Assembly (NCBI GenBank): GCA_040222455.1
Contig: JAVKDD010000008.1
Span: forward strand, 248,001-312,000
From: RHLJ01 sp040222455
Lineage (GTDB): Bacteria > Bacteroidota > Rhodothermia > Balneolales > Balneolaceae
Reading direction: 5' to 3'
Length of the DNA stretch: 64,000 bases
Shown: in pieces, positions 24,848-32,556 of the stretch
How positions within the stretch are numbered: the stretch's first letter is position 1
Layout of the letters: every line of letters begins with the position of its first letter
Program-made: the position numbers and the translations under genes
The notes under the pieces: model-generated
Told to the model about the DNA's origin: nothing
Database searches by the model: none
The model's input: only the letters and a program-made list of their open reading frames with translations

Positions 24848-25923
24848 CTTGTTTCAGGCGTTAACAATTTATCAAGTTCTATTTCTAGTGATACCGAGTA
24901 GGTTTTACTATCGTCCACAATCTTAAGGTCATAAAATCCATTGTATAAAAGCTCTAGTCTTCGGTTAACATTCTTCAATCCAATACCTTGTTGATAATCG
25001 AATTCTACATGAGCAGGATTTTGACCAGCACTGTTTTTGACGGAAAAAGAAAGTATTTGGTTTCGAATAACTACATTAATTTCTACCCAAACATCATCAA
25101 GGGTGTCACTAGTGCCATGCTTAAATGCATTTTCTACAAAAGGAAGCAGCAACATGGGCGGTATTTGGCTTTGTGAGACATCTCCATAAGTTTCATAAGA
25201 AACAGATAAACGATTATCATACCGTATTTTTTCAAGCGAAATATAATTTTTAATAAGATTCAGTTCTTTATTTAAAGGTACCGTTCTTGAATTGCACTCA
25301 TATAACATAAAACTAAGTAACTCCGATAATTTTAGAACTACCTCTGGAGAAGACTCAGACTTTTTTAGTGTAAGAGCATACAAATTATTTAATGTGTTAA
25401 ACAGAAAGTGTGGGTGTATCTGACCTTTCAAAAAATTTAGCTCAGCTTGGAGCTTTTGCTGCTGCAACTCCTGAGATTTGCTCTCTTCACTGTAATAATA
25501 CTTTGTTATCTTAATAAACGAAGCTAATGCAACGGCAGGATAAATAGATAAAACATTCTTAAGGCTTTTTGCGACATTTAGTGGGCTGCCCGACATCCAA
25601 TCGTAACTATAAATTGGATAGAATACATAGTAATCTAAAAAGCGCTGTGTAAAACCTGCAAGTACAATGGCAACCGTGGTTATTATAGTGGCTGTAACAT
25701 ATTTTTTCTGAATAAAATATCTAGGGATAACAAAGTAAAGGGTGAAATAGGTGGCAATTACTTTAAGAGGTAAATAAGCCATCGCCCAAAAAAACTCTGC
25801 TCCATAAGTATCTTCAAAATTCCCATAAATAATAGTATACATAGCAATATAGCATACCCAAAATAGCAAGTGCCATAGTATCCGGTTACCGGTCGATTGA
25901 TATTTCTGAATGAATTGAATCAT
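24844..25923 (-). CDS. LytS/YehU-type sensor histidine kinase
   Basis: The 359-residue membrane protein has four to five hydrophobic helices in the first 140 residues and then a short coiled coil (SEESKSQELQQQKLQAELNF). The His_kinase domain carries GQIHPHFLFNTLNNLY, with His172 as the likely phospho-acceptor. The ATPase part has LLPFVENAFKHG and QGIGLKNVNRRLELLY. No separate extracellular sensor domain is visible, so sensing may occur in the membrane. It is paired with the overlapping LytTR regulator. Kinase-regulator pairs of this type are common in Bacteroidota. Confidence 0.93.
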   Translation of the reverse strand: MIQFIQKYQSTGNRILWHLLFWVCYIAMYTIIYGNFEDTYGAEFFWAMAYLPLKVIATYFTLYFVIPRYFIQKKYVTATIITTVAIVLAGFTQRFLDYYVFYPIYSYDWMSGSPLNVAKSLKNVLSIYPAVALASFIKITKYYYSEESKSQELQQQKLQAELNFLKGQIHPHFLFNTLNNLYALTLKKSESSPEVVLKLSELLSFMLYECNSRTVPLNKELNLIKNYISLEKIRYDNRLSVSYETYGDVSQSQIPPMLLLPFVENAFKHGTSDTLDDVWVEINVVIRNQILSFSVKNSAGQNPAHVEFDYQQGIGLKNVNRRLELLYNGFYDLKIVDDSKTYSVSLEIELDKLLTPETS

Positions 25924-26146
25924 ACAAGCCTTAATAATACTGAACTTAACATTCTAAAGTGTACTTGTATATCTCAGATTCTGCATACTACATACTAATT
26001 ACTGCGAATGTCACTCATTTGTATGCGAATATTATTTCTACGGTTTGAGCAGGTTTTTAATTGTTTAAAAGTGTCGTATGCCGATGAACCCAAATTAATA
26101 CGAATAGATTTTATATCTCAGAGCATCCAATAATTAAGCCTGTACT

Positions 26147-28360
26147 ATGAGATATTTAGCCCTTTACTTAATCATATTTCTATTTCCAATATCGTTGTTA
26201 AGTCAGGAACAATCTGAAATAACTAGTTTTATTTTAGAGGCTAAAGTGAAAGCAAAGGAACATAAAATATCTATAGACGGTGTTTTAGATGAATCTGCAT
26301 GGAAATCTGCAGTAATTAGTTCAGATTTTTTAAACAAATGGCCAAAAGATACTGGATTTGCTCAGAATCAGACTCAAACGTGGATAACCTACGACGATGA
26401 ATTTATATATATAGGGGCTATCAATTACCAAAAAAAAGCAGATTTAGTCATTAAGTCTTTAAAAAGAGATAATGGCTCTTATCATTGGGATAGCGAAGCA
26501 TTTACCGTAGTTCTTGATCCTTTTAACCAACAAACTACTGGCTTTCTTTTTGGGGTGAATGCAGCAGGTGCCCGCGTTGATGGGGTAATTAGTATTGAGA
26601 ATTCAAGAACTCAACCCGATTTCAATTGGGACAATACTTGGGAAAGCTCTGTTCAAGTTTATGAAGAGTATTGGATTGCAGAATTTGCAATTCCGTTCAA
26701 GTCTATAACCTACAATACTGAAAGCACCGAATGGGGAATTAATTTTGTTCGCAATGATATGAAAAGAAATGAATATTCAACCTGGAGCCATGTACCCCAA
26801 GGTTTTCCTGGTATTGATATTGGTCATTTAGGTATTCTAAGACTCGAAGATCCTCCTAAAAAAAGAAAACAAAGGATTGTAATTCAACCTTACGTGCTTA
26901 GCTCAGCTGAGCAGAGTTTTGAGGATAATGAAGACCTAAATCCTAGCTTTGATATTGGACTAGATACCAAAATCCCTCTGGGTTCAAGCTTCAAAATGGA
27001 CCTTACATTGAACCCAGATTTTTCAACTATAGATGTAGATCAACAGGTAACAAATCTTTCGCGGTTTAGCATTTTCTTCCCTGAAAAAAGAACCTTTTTT
27101 CTCGAGAACAGTGATTTATTCTCTAGCTTTGGTACTTGGAGTGTTAAACCTTTTTTCTCTCGTCAAATTGGGATTAATAATGGCGAACTTGTCCCAATCT
27201 TATTCGGAGCAAGAACAACTGGAAACGTAAATGAAAACCTTAGAGTTGGAGCGATGAATGTACAAACTCGGTCTTTGGACGAGGTAAGTGCCAATAATTA
27301 TACCATTGCGGCAGTTCAACAAAAAGTCTTTGGGAGATCAAGCATTAAAGCGTTACTCACTAATAGAAGTGCTTTTGACGGAACCATAGAAGGTGCTGAA
27401 GATTATAACCGGACAATAGGTACGGAGTTTCACTTTACCTCAGAAAACGGTCGCCTTAATGGAAATGCCCGCTATCATTGGTCACAAACAGAAGATCAAT
27501 TAGAGGATGCCTCCTTTATAGGAGCAACACTTATGTACGATAGTAGAGATTTGTACATTGGAATTACAGGTGACCGATTAGGAAATAATTTTATAAATGA
27601 TCTTGGTTTTTCTCGTCGTTCTTTTCAATATGATGCAGCTAGGGATAGCTTAATTAGAGTTGGATATTTATTTACGAATGCCTGGGCGGGATATATTCTT
27701 CGTCCTGAATCTAATTGGATTAATAACCATGAGTTTAATGCTTGGACCCAATTCTCTTGGGAAACGAACGGTAAATCAATTGATCAAACAAACCAACTTA
27801 GCTACGGCTTAGCAACATTAAATGCAGGCTATTTCAATATTTCATTTCGAAATAATAAAGAACGACTTCTTTTTGAAACAGATTTAATTGGTGGAGAAGA
27901 ATTCCTACCCGCAGAAACTTATGTTTTCAATTCCTTTAGTTTTCGATATGATTCTGATCCACGTGGAATTTTTGCTGGAGGTTTAGAAACTACATATGGA
28001 GGTTTTTATAATGGAACCCGCTTCCAATTTGGAGGAACCCTTACCATGCGCACTCAACCCTGGGGAAATTTTGGTATTAGATATGTTGGAAATAGAGTTG
28101 AGTTACCAGATAATTATGGAGAAGCAACACTTCATTTGGTAGGGCCTCAGGCTGAAATCAGCTTCTCTAATTCATTGAACTGGACAACCTTTATGCAATA
28201 CAATACGCAAGCAGAGAACTTTAACATCAACAGTAGGCTGCAATGGCGTTTTGCAGCTATGAGCGACATTTTTCTTGTCTATAACGATAACTATGGTACT
28301 GAAAACTTTGGGGTCAAAAACAGGGGTATGGTATTTAAAATGAACTACTGGTTTAATTGA
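26147..28360 (+). CDS. CBM9-like/DUF5916 outer-membrane beta-barrel protein
   Basis: The 737-residue protein has a signal peptide (LALYLIIFLFPISLLSQ) and a carbohydrate-binding-family-9-like domain (about 30-225: ISIDGVLDESAWKSA, DSEAFTVVLDPFNQQTTGF, WIAEFAIPFKSI). A large DUF5916 domain follows, with PEKRTFFLENSDLFSSFG and many alternating strands ending in NRGMVFKMNYWFN, as expected for a beta-barrel C-terminus. The family is common in Bacteroidota and relatives and its substrate is not known. The next gene starts 1 bp after its stop. Upstream, 223 bp of intergenic DNA separate it from the divergent LytS gene; I see no certain promoter there. Confidence 0.9.
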   Translation: MRYLALYLIIFLFPISLLSQEQSEITSFILEAKVKAKEHKISIDGVLDESAWKSAVISSDFLNKWPKDTGFAQNQTQTWITYDDEFIYIGAINYQKKADLVIKSLKRDNGSYHWDSEAFTVVLDPFNQQTTGFLFGVNAAGARVDGVISIENSRTQPDFNWDNTWESSVQVYEEYWIAEFAIPFKSITYNTESTEWGINFVRNDMKRNEYSTWSHVPQGFPGIDIGHLGILRLEDPPKKRKQRIVIQPYVLSSAEQSFEDNEDLNPSFDIGLDTKIPLGSSFKMDLTLNPDFSTIDVDQQVTNLSRFSIFFPEKRTFFLENSDLFSSFGTWSVKPFFSRQIGINNGELVPILFGARTTGNVNENLRVGAMNVQTRSLDEVSANNYTIAAVQQKVFGRSSIKALLTNRSAFDGTIEGAEDYNRTIGTEFHFTSENGRLNGNARYHWSQTEDQLEDASFIGATLMYDSRDLYIGITGDRLGNNFINDLGFSRRSFQYDAARDSLIRVGYLFTNAWAGYILRPESNWINNHEFNAWTQFSWETNGKSIDQTNQLSYGLATLNAGYFNISFRNNKERLLFETDLIGGEEFLPAETYVFNSFSFRYDSDPRGIFAGGLETTYGGFYNGTRFQFGGTLTMRTQPWGNFGIRYVGNRVELPDNYGEATLHLVGPQAEISFSNSLNWTTFMQYNTQAENFNINSRLQWRFAAMSDIFLVYNDNYGTENFGVKNRGMVFKMNYWFN

Positions 28361-28361
28361 T

Positions 28362-28976
28362 ATGAAAGAACATATACTAACTAAAATTGCAGCTCTCATG
28401 ATCGCTAGTTTAATTGGGGTCGAACTTGGGTTCTCTCAAGAAACTCTTCTAGGAGGACCTTGCGAAGGATGTGAAGCTGTTTTTGAATTTGGAAATTTAC
28501 ACCTTACCCCTGTTGATACCTTACCTGAATTTAATTCTGAAGGAACAAAGATTAAGGTAACTGGAACCGTTTTTCAACAAGACGGAAAAACTCCCGCTGA
28601 AGGAGTTATTCTATATATTTACCAAACTAATGAAGAAGGAGTCTATCCCAAAAAAGGAAATGAAACAGGATGGGCTCGTCGCCATGGGTATCTTCGAGGT
28701 TGGGCAAAAACAGGAAGAAAAGGAGCGTATACTTTCTATACTCAGAAACCGCACTTTTATGGAAATGAGCCTGCCCATATCCATTTAACTATTCTTGAAC
28801 CAGATGGGAGTTACTACTGGTTAGGTGCGTTTCTTTTTGAGGGCGATTCAAACTTGAGCGATAAACAAGTTAATAACCCTATGCCAAGGGGAGGTAGTAA
28901 TGGAATAATGAGTCTGAATTTTGAAGACCATATTTTAACGGGAAAAAGAGATATCATTTTGAGAAAGAACTTGTGA
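28362..28976 (+). CDS. Exported intradiol ring-cleavage dioxygenase-like protein
   Basis: The 204-residue product has a hydrophobic N-terminal export signal ending near GFSQE, then a Cys-pair segment (GGPCEGCEAVFEF). A beta-sandwich of the intradiol dioxygenase family follows: VTGTVFQQDGKTPAEGVILY, GWAKTGRKGAYTFYTQKP, and PHFYGNEPAHIHLTI. In characterised enzymes two Tyr and two His bind Fe(III); here Tyr in FYGNEP and both His in AHIHL are in place, and a second Tyr is available in GYLRGW. True catechol cleavage would be unusual in the periplasm, so the substrate is open. Its ATG lies 1 bp after the DUF5916 stop, so the two are translated together. Confidence 0.83.
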   Translation: MKEHILTKIAALMIASLIGVELGFSQETLLGGPCEGCEAVFEFGNLHLTPVDTLPEFNSEGTKIKVTGTVFQQDGKTPAEGVILYIYQTNEEGVYPKKGNETGWARRHGYLRGWAKTGRKGAYTFYTQKPHFYGNEPAHIHLTILEPDGSYYWLGAFLFEGDSNLSDKQVNNPMPRGGSNGIMSLNFEDHILTGKRDIILRKNL

Positions 28977-29063
28977 TTATGTTTCTCCATTATTCATTTA
29001 GACCTCTCTTTTGGAGAGAAAAGTTCTGAATTTTTTCAAATTAGCTTCTATAAAACTGATCTG

Positions 29064-30050
29064 TTGCAATATGCCCTTCTCGCGAATCATAAATATGATC
29101 TATATTGTCCTATAGAACCACTTAAATTTTCTCCTAATAATTTGCGAATAATTCTTTTAGGTCCTACTGCCTCTGGTAAAACAGAATTATCACTTCAACT
29201 TGCTGAGGAGTTAAAGACTTCTATCATTTCAGCAGATTCTCGTCAATGCTACAAGCTTATTGATATCGGAACAGCTAAGCCTTCTGAAGATGAATTAGGT
29301 AGAGTTCAGCATTTCAACATTTCAAATTTAGATTTAAATGAAGACGATAGCGCAATAAAGTTTAATGAGCGCGCCAAAACGTGGGAAGCTGAAATCTTAC
29401 AAAAAAGTAAGCATATTATTTATGCCGGTGGAAGCACGCTTCATCTCACAGGATTGATTCAACCATTTAGTGATATTCCAGATTCAAATTCAGAAAACAT
29501 AAATCATCTAAACCAACAGATTAGCGAAAATGGAATCGAATCATTATTTAATAAGCTGAATGAAGTTGATCCGGATTATATAAAACGTATTGATGGTATG
29601 AATAGACAACGAATTATTCGTGCATTGGATGTTTGGATGCAAACTGGAAAACCATTCAGCTCTTTTCACCAAAAAAAGGAACTCGTTTTACCAGAAAACA
29701 CACTCGTTTTCGGACTTCATCATCCAAGAGAAAAGCTATATGAACGCATCAATCGCAGGGTAGACTTGATGTTAGAAAAAGGATTAGTAGAAGAACTTCA
29801 GTCTATTCTTAAGCATGGTTATTCAAAAAGTTTGCAATCACTTCAAACAGTTGGATATCGTGAAGTTATTAGTTATCTGGACGAAATTTATACAAAAGAG
29901 CAAATGATTGAGAAAATCAAAACGAATACAAGAAGATATGCTAAACGTCAACTTACCTGGTTTCGGCGTTGGGATTTTATTACGTGGCTGGATGCTGATA
30001 AACTGTCTACCGATGAGATGAAAGAGAGAGTTTTAAATTCTGTTTCTTGA
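29064..30050 (+). CDS. miaA: tRNA dimethylallyltransferase
   Basis: MiaA adds a dimethylallyl group to A37 of tRNAs reading codons that start with U. The product shows the P-loop ILLGPTASGKTELS, the substrate segment ISADSRQCYKLIDIGTAKP (usually DS.QvY), YAGGSTLHLTGLI, and the C-terminal QTVGYREVISYL and TRRYAKRQLTWFRR. The start is uncertain: no ATG fits. TTG 29064 gives 328 residues with 26 residues before the family start, and TTG 29142 would begin at LRIILLGPTASGKT. Neither has a strong ribosome site. Residue numbers here assume 29064. Confidence 0.94.
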   Translation: MQYALLANHKYDLYCPIEPLKFSPNNLRIILLGPTASGKTELSLQLAEELKTSIISADSRQCYKLIDIGTAKPSEDELGRVQHFNISNLDLNEDDSAIKFNERAKTWEAEILQKSKHIIYAGGSTLHLTGLIQPFSDIPDSNSENINHLNQQISENGIESLFNKLNEVDPDYIKRIDGMNRQRIIRALDVWMQTGKPFSSFHQKKELVLPENTLVFGLHHPREKLYERINRRVDLMLEKGLVEELQSILKHGYSKSLQSLQTVGYREVISYLDEIYTKEQMIEKIKTNTRRYAKRQLTWFRRWDFITWLDADKLSTDEMKERVLNSVS

Positions 30051-30114
30051 TTTTTTTCTAGAATTCATATTAATCCGTCGGCTAATCTCATCCTCAAAAA
30101 AATCCCTAAATGCA

Positions 30115-30147
30115 TTTAGCAGCTAAGGATAAGAAGCCTTAAATTTG
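30115..30147 (+). promoter_or_regulatory. Candidate promoter of the purS-clpS-purQ genes
   Basis: TTTA (30115-30118) and TAAATTTG (30140-30147) are 21 bases apart, close to the TTTG / TAnnTTTG pattern of Bacteroidota. The second box matches fully and lies 25 bases before the purS ATG. The first box is one base off, so confidence is low. Confidence 0.35.
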
Positions 30148-30172
30148 AGCTTCACTTAAACAAAACTCCATC

Positions 30173-30418
30173 ATGTACAAAGCGAAAGTAAATGTAACAT
30201 TACGTCCTTCGATTCTTGATCCTAAAGGAAAGGCGGCGCATCACGCTCTTGAAAACTTAGGCATTGATCAGGTTAAACAGGTACGAATTGGTAAATTTAT
30301 CGAATTGGATGTAAATGCTGACTCTGAAGAATCTGCCAAAAAAATTGTAGAGGCTGCATGTACTAAATTACTGGCAAACGAAGTGATGGAAGATTTCGAA
30401 ATCGAAATCAATAAATAA
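30173..30418 (+). CDS. purS: Phosphoribosylformylglycinamidine synthase subunit PurS
   Basis: PurS is the small bridging subunit of the three-part FGAM synthase (PurS-PurQ-PurL) in purine synthesis. The 81-residue product has the family pattern VNVTLRPSILDPKGKAAHHA, NLGIDQVKQVRIGKFIEL and a C-terminal EVMEDFEIEI. Its stop codon TAA is directly followed by the ATG of clpS. purQ is two genes downstream; purL is not in this window. Confidence 0.95.
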   Translation: MYKAKVNVTLRPSILDPKGKAAHHALENLGIDQVKQVRIGKFIELDVNADSEESAKKIVEAACTKLLANEVMEDFEIEINK

Positions 30419-30748
30419 ATGCAAAATAATGCTCTTAATACTAACTATAATGAAACGATATTAGCTGAGATAGAGCACGCTACGGATACAAGTTCAGAAA
30501 CTGATGTTGAAGAACAGGTTAAAACTCCATGGCGCCTTTTTTTGTATGATGACGATATTCATACCTTTGATGAAGTGATTGAGCAATTAATAAAAGCGGT
30601 AGGTTGTTCATACTCACAAGCTGATAAACTTACTTGGCAAGTTCATAACGAAGGGAAAGCAATGGTTTTGGAAGGAGAATTCGAAGAATGCCTCCGTGCA
30701 GACAGCATATTAAAAGAAATTCAATTGGTTACCGAAATAAAAGGATAA
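30419..30748 (+). CDS. clpS: ClpS-family N-degron adaptor
   Basis: ClpS delivers proteins with destabilising N-termini to ClpAP. After a variable acidic N-terminal arm of about 35 residues, the 109-residue product shows the ClpS core: PWRLFLYDDDIHTFDEVIEQL, then a Tyr/Ser helix and LTWQVHNEGKAMVLEGEFEE. The Asp-Asp pair after the first strand and the His in QVHNEGKA match the N-end-residue pocket of E. coli ClpS. It starts on the base after the purS stop and ends 3 bases before purQ, so it is locked into the purine operon. No clpA gene is in the window. Link with purine synthesis is unknown. Confidence 0.87.
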   Translation: MQNNALNTNYNETILAEIEHATDTSSETDVEEQVKTPWRLFLYDDDIHTFDEVIEQLIKAVGCSYSQADKLTWQVHNEGKAMVLEGEFEECLRADSILKEIQLVTEIKG

Positions 30749-30751
30749 AAA

Positions 30752-31450
30752 GTGGCAACATTTGGCGTAATAGTATTCCCTGGCTCTAACTGTGATCATG
30801 ACGCATATCATGCAATGAAGCATGTTATGAATTGTGAGGTAAAGTTTTTGTGGCATAAAGATACTGACCTTACCGGAATAGATTTCTTAATTGTACCCGG
30901 TGGTTTTTCTTATGGCGATTATCTTCGGTCAGGTGCCATTGCCCGCTTTTCTCCCATTATGCAAGAAGTGATTAAATTTTCGGAAAAGGGAGGGCCTGTA
31001 TTAGGTATCTGTAACGGCTTTCAAATTTTACTGGAGGCAGGGTTAATACCTGGTGCGATGATGCATAATCATAAACTTCGCTTTGTATGCAAGAGCGTAA
31101 ATATTCGTTGTGAAACTACTAATTCATTATTTACTTCGGGATTAAATGAAGGTCAGATTTTCAACATTCCTGTTTCTCATGGAGAAGGCAATTATTTTAT
31201 TAGTGATGATGGTTTAAAATCTCTTCAAGACAATGATCAAGTACTATTCAGATACTGTGATTCAAGAGGTAATCTAACTGAAGAGGCTAATTTTAACGGC
31301 TCTATCGATAGCATTGCAGGAATTACAAATACTGGCCGTAATGTTCTTGGTATGATGCCTCATCCTGAACGAGCTATGGAAAAAATATTAGGTTCAGAAG
31401 ATGGAAAACCAATTTTTGAATCTATCATCAACTCCTTGTCACTAACTTAA
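30752..31450 (+). CDS. purQ: Phosphoribosylformylglycinamidine synthase subunit PurQ (glutaminase)
   Basis: PurQ frees ammonia from glutamine for the FGAM synthase reaction. The 232-residue product has the class I glutamine amidotransferase triad: Cys87 in VLGICNGFQ, His204 and Glu206 in MMPHPERAM. It also has the early family motifs VFPGSNCDHDAY and VPGGFSYGDYLR. The start is GTG at 30752, three bases behind clpS. A 19-bp gap leads to lptB. Confidence 0.96.
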   Translation: MATFGVIVFPGSNCDHDAYHAMKHVMNCEVKFLWHKDTDLTGIDFLIVPGGFSYGDYLRSGAIARFSPIMQEVIKFSEKGGPVLGICNGFQILLEAGLIPGAMMHNHKLRFVCKSVNIRCETTNSLFTSGLNEGQIFNIPVSHGEGNYFISDDGLKSLQDNDQVLFRYCDSRGNLTEEANFNGSIDSIAGITNTGRNVLGMMPHPERAMEKILGSEDGKPIFESIINSLSLT

Positions 31451-31469
31451 GATTTAGTACCTTCACTGA

Positions 31470-32231
31470 ATGGGAATAGAATCTTCAACCTTAAAACTTC
31501 ACAGCAAGGGATTAGTTAAACGTTACCGTAAGCGTACCGTTGTTGATGATGTCTCTATAAATGTAAGTCAAGGAGAAATTGTTGGTTTACTTGGGCCAAA
31601 TGGAGCTGGAAAAACCACTACTTTTTATATGATGGTGGGACTGGTATCCCCTAACGAAGGGAAGATTTTTTTGAACGACGAAAATATTACACATACTCCA
31701 ATGTATAAACGTGCCAGAAAGGGTGTGGGTTACTTAGCTCAGGAAGCCAGTGTGTTTCGGAACCTCACCGTTCGGCAAAATCTAGAATCGGTACTTCAAT
31801 TTTTATCTTTTACAAAACAAGAAATTAAAGAGCGATGTGACCGACTTATTGAAGAATTTTCTCTTCAAAAAGTTGAGAAGAATAAAGGATACAGTTTATC
31901 GGGTGGCGAAAGAAGAAGAACCGAAATTGCCCGGGCACTGGTTACTAATCCTAAATTTATTTTACTTGATGAACCATTTGCTGGTGTTGATCCCATCGCT
32001 GTTGAAGATATTCAAGAAATTGTATCTAAACTGCGCACTCAAAATATTGGGATTCTAATCACCGACCATAACGTCCATGAGACCTTAGCGATTACGGATA
32101 GGGCTTATCTAATGTTCGAAGGTAAGATTTTGATGGAAGGAGATGCGGACACACTAGCTAATGATGAAAATGCGCGTAAACTCTATCTTGGAGAGACTTT
32201 TAAACTAGATCGATATACAACAAATCAATAA
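31470..32231 (+). CDS. lptB: LPS export ABC transporter ATPase LptB
   Basis: LptB powers transfer of lipopolysaccharide from the inner membrane to the Lpt bridge. The 253-residue ATPase has Walker A (LGPNGAGKTT, about 41-50), the Q-loop region GVGYLAQEASVFRNLTV, signature YSLSGGERRRTEIARAL, Walker B FILLDEPFAGVDP, and the H-loop ITDHNVHETL. Q-loop and C-terminal parts match LptB better than other ABC ATPases. The partner permeases LptF/G are not in the window. A rhodanese gene follows after 4 bp. Confidence 0.95.
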   Translation: MGIESSTLKLHSKGLVKRYRKRTVVDDVSINVSQGEIVGLLGPNGAGKTTTFYMMVGLVSPNEGKIFLNDENITHTPMYKRARKGVGYLAQEASVFRNLTVRQNLESVLQFLSFTKQEIKERCDRLIEEFSLQKVEKNKGYSLSGGERRRTEIARALVTNPKFILLDEPFAGVDPIAVEDIQEIVSKLRTQNIGILITDHNVHETLAITDRAYLMFEGKILMEGDADTLANDENARKLYLGETFKLDRYTTNQ

Positions 32232-32235
32232 ATTA

Positions 32236-32556
32236 ATGAAAGAAATAACTGTTGAAGAACTGAAAACTAAAAAAGAGAACGGAGAAGATTTCTTCTTATT
32301 AGACGTTCGTGAAATGACTGAATATTTGGTATCAAATCTTGATGGTGAGCATATTCCTCTAGGAGAGCTTGATGCTCGTCTTTCTGAAATTGAAGATCGA
32401 AAAGATGCTGAAGTCGTTGTAATGTGTCGTTCAGGTGGGAGAAGTGGAAAGGCGTGCCAATACCTGAGTGCTAAAGGCTTCTCAAATGTTTCAAATTTAA
32501 AAGGTGGAATTACTGCTTGGTCTAAACAAATAGACCCATCAATTCCTGTTGCTTAA
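32236..32556 (+). CDS. Single-domain rhodanese-like protein
   Basis: The 106-residue cytoplasmic protein has one rhodanese domain: FFLLDVREMTEYLVSNLDGE, PLGELDARL, and the active loop VVVMCRSGGRSGKA with Cys64 as the sulphur-carrying residue. The CRSGGRS loop is typical of small sulphurtransferases such as GlpE/PspE-like proteins, whose natural acceptor is often unknown. It follows lptB after 4 bp and its stop codon touches the stop codon of rho on the other strand. Confidence 0.9.
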   Translation: MKEITVEELKTKKENGEDFFLLDVREMTEYLVSNLDGEHIPLGELDARLSEIEDRKDAEVVVMCRSGGRSGKACQYLSAKGFSNVSNLKGGITAWSKQIDPSIPVA

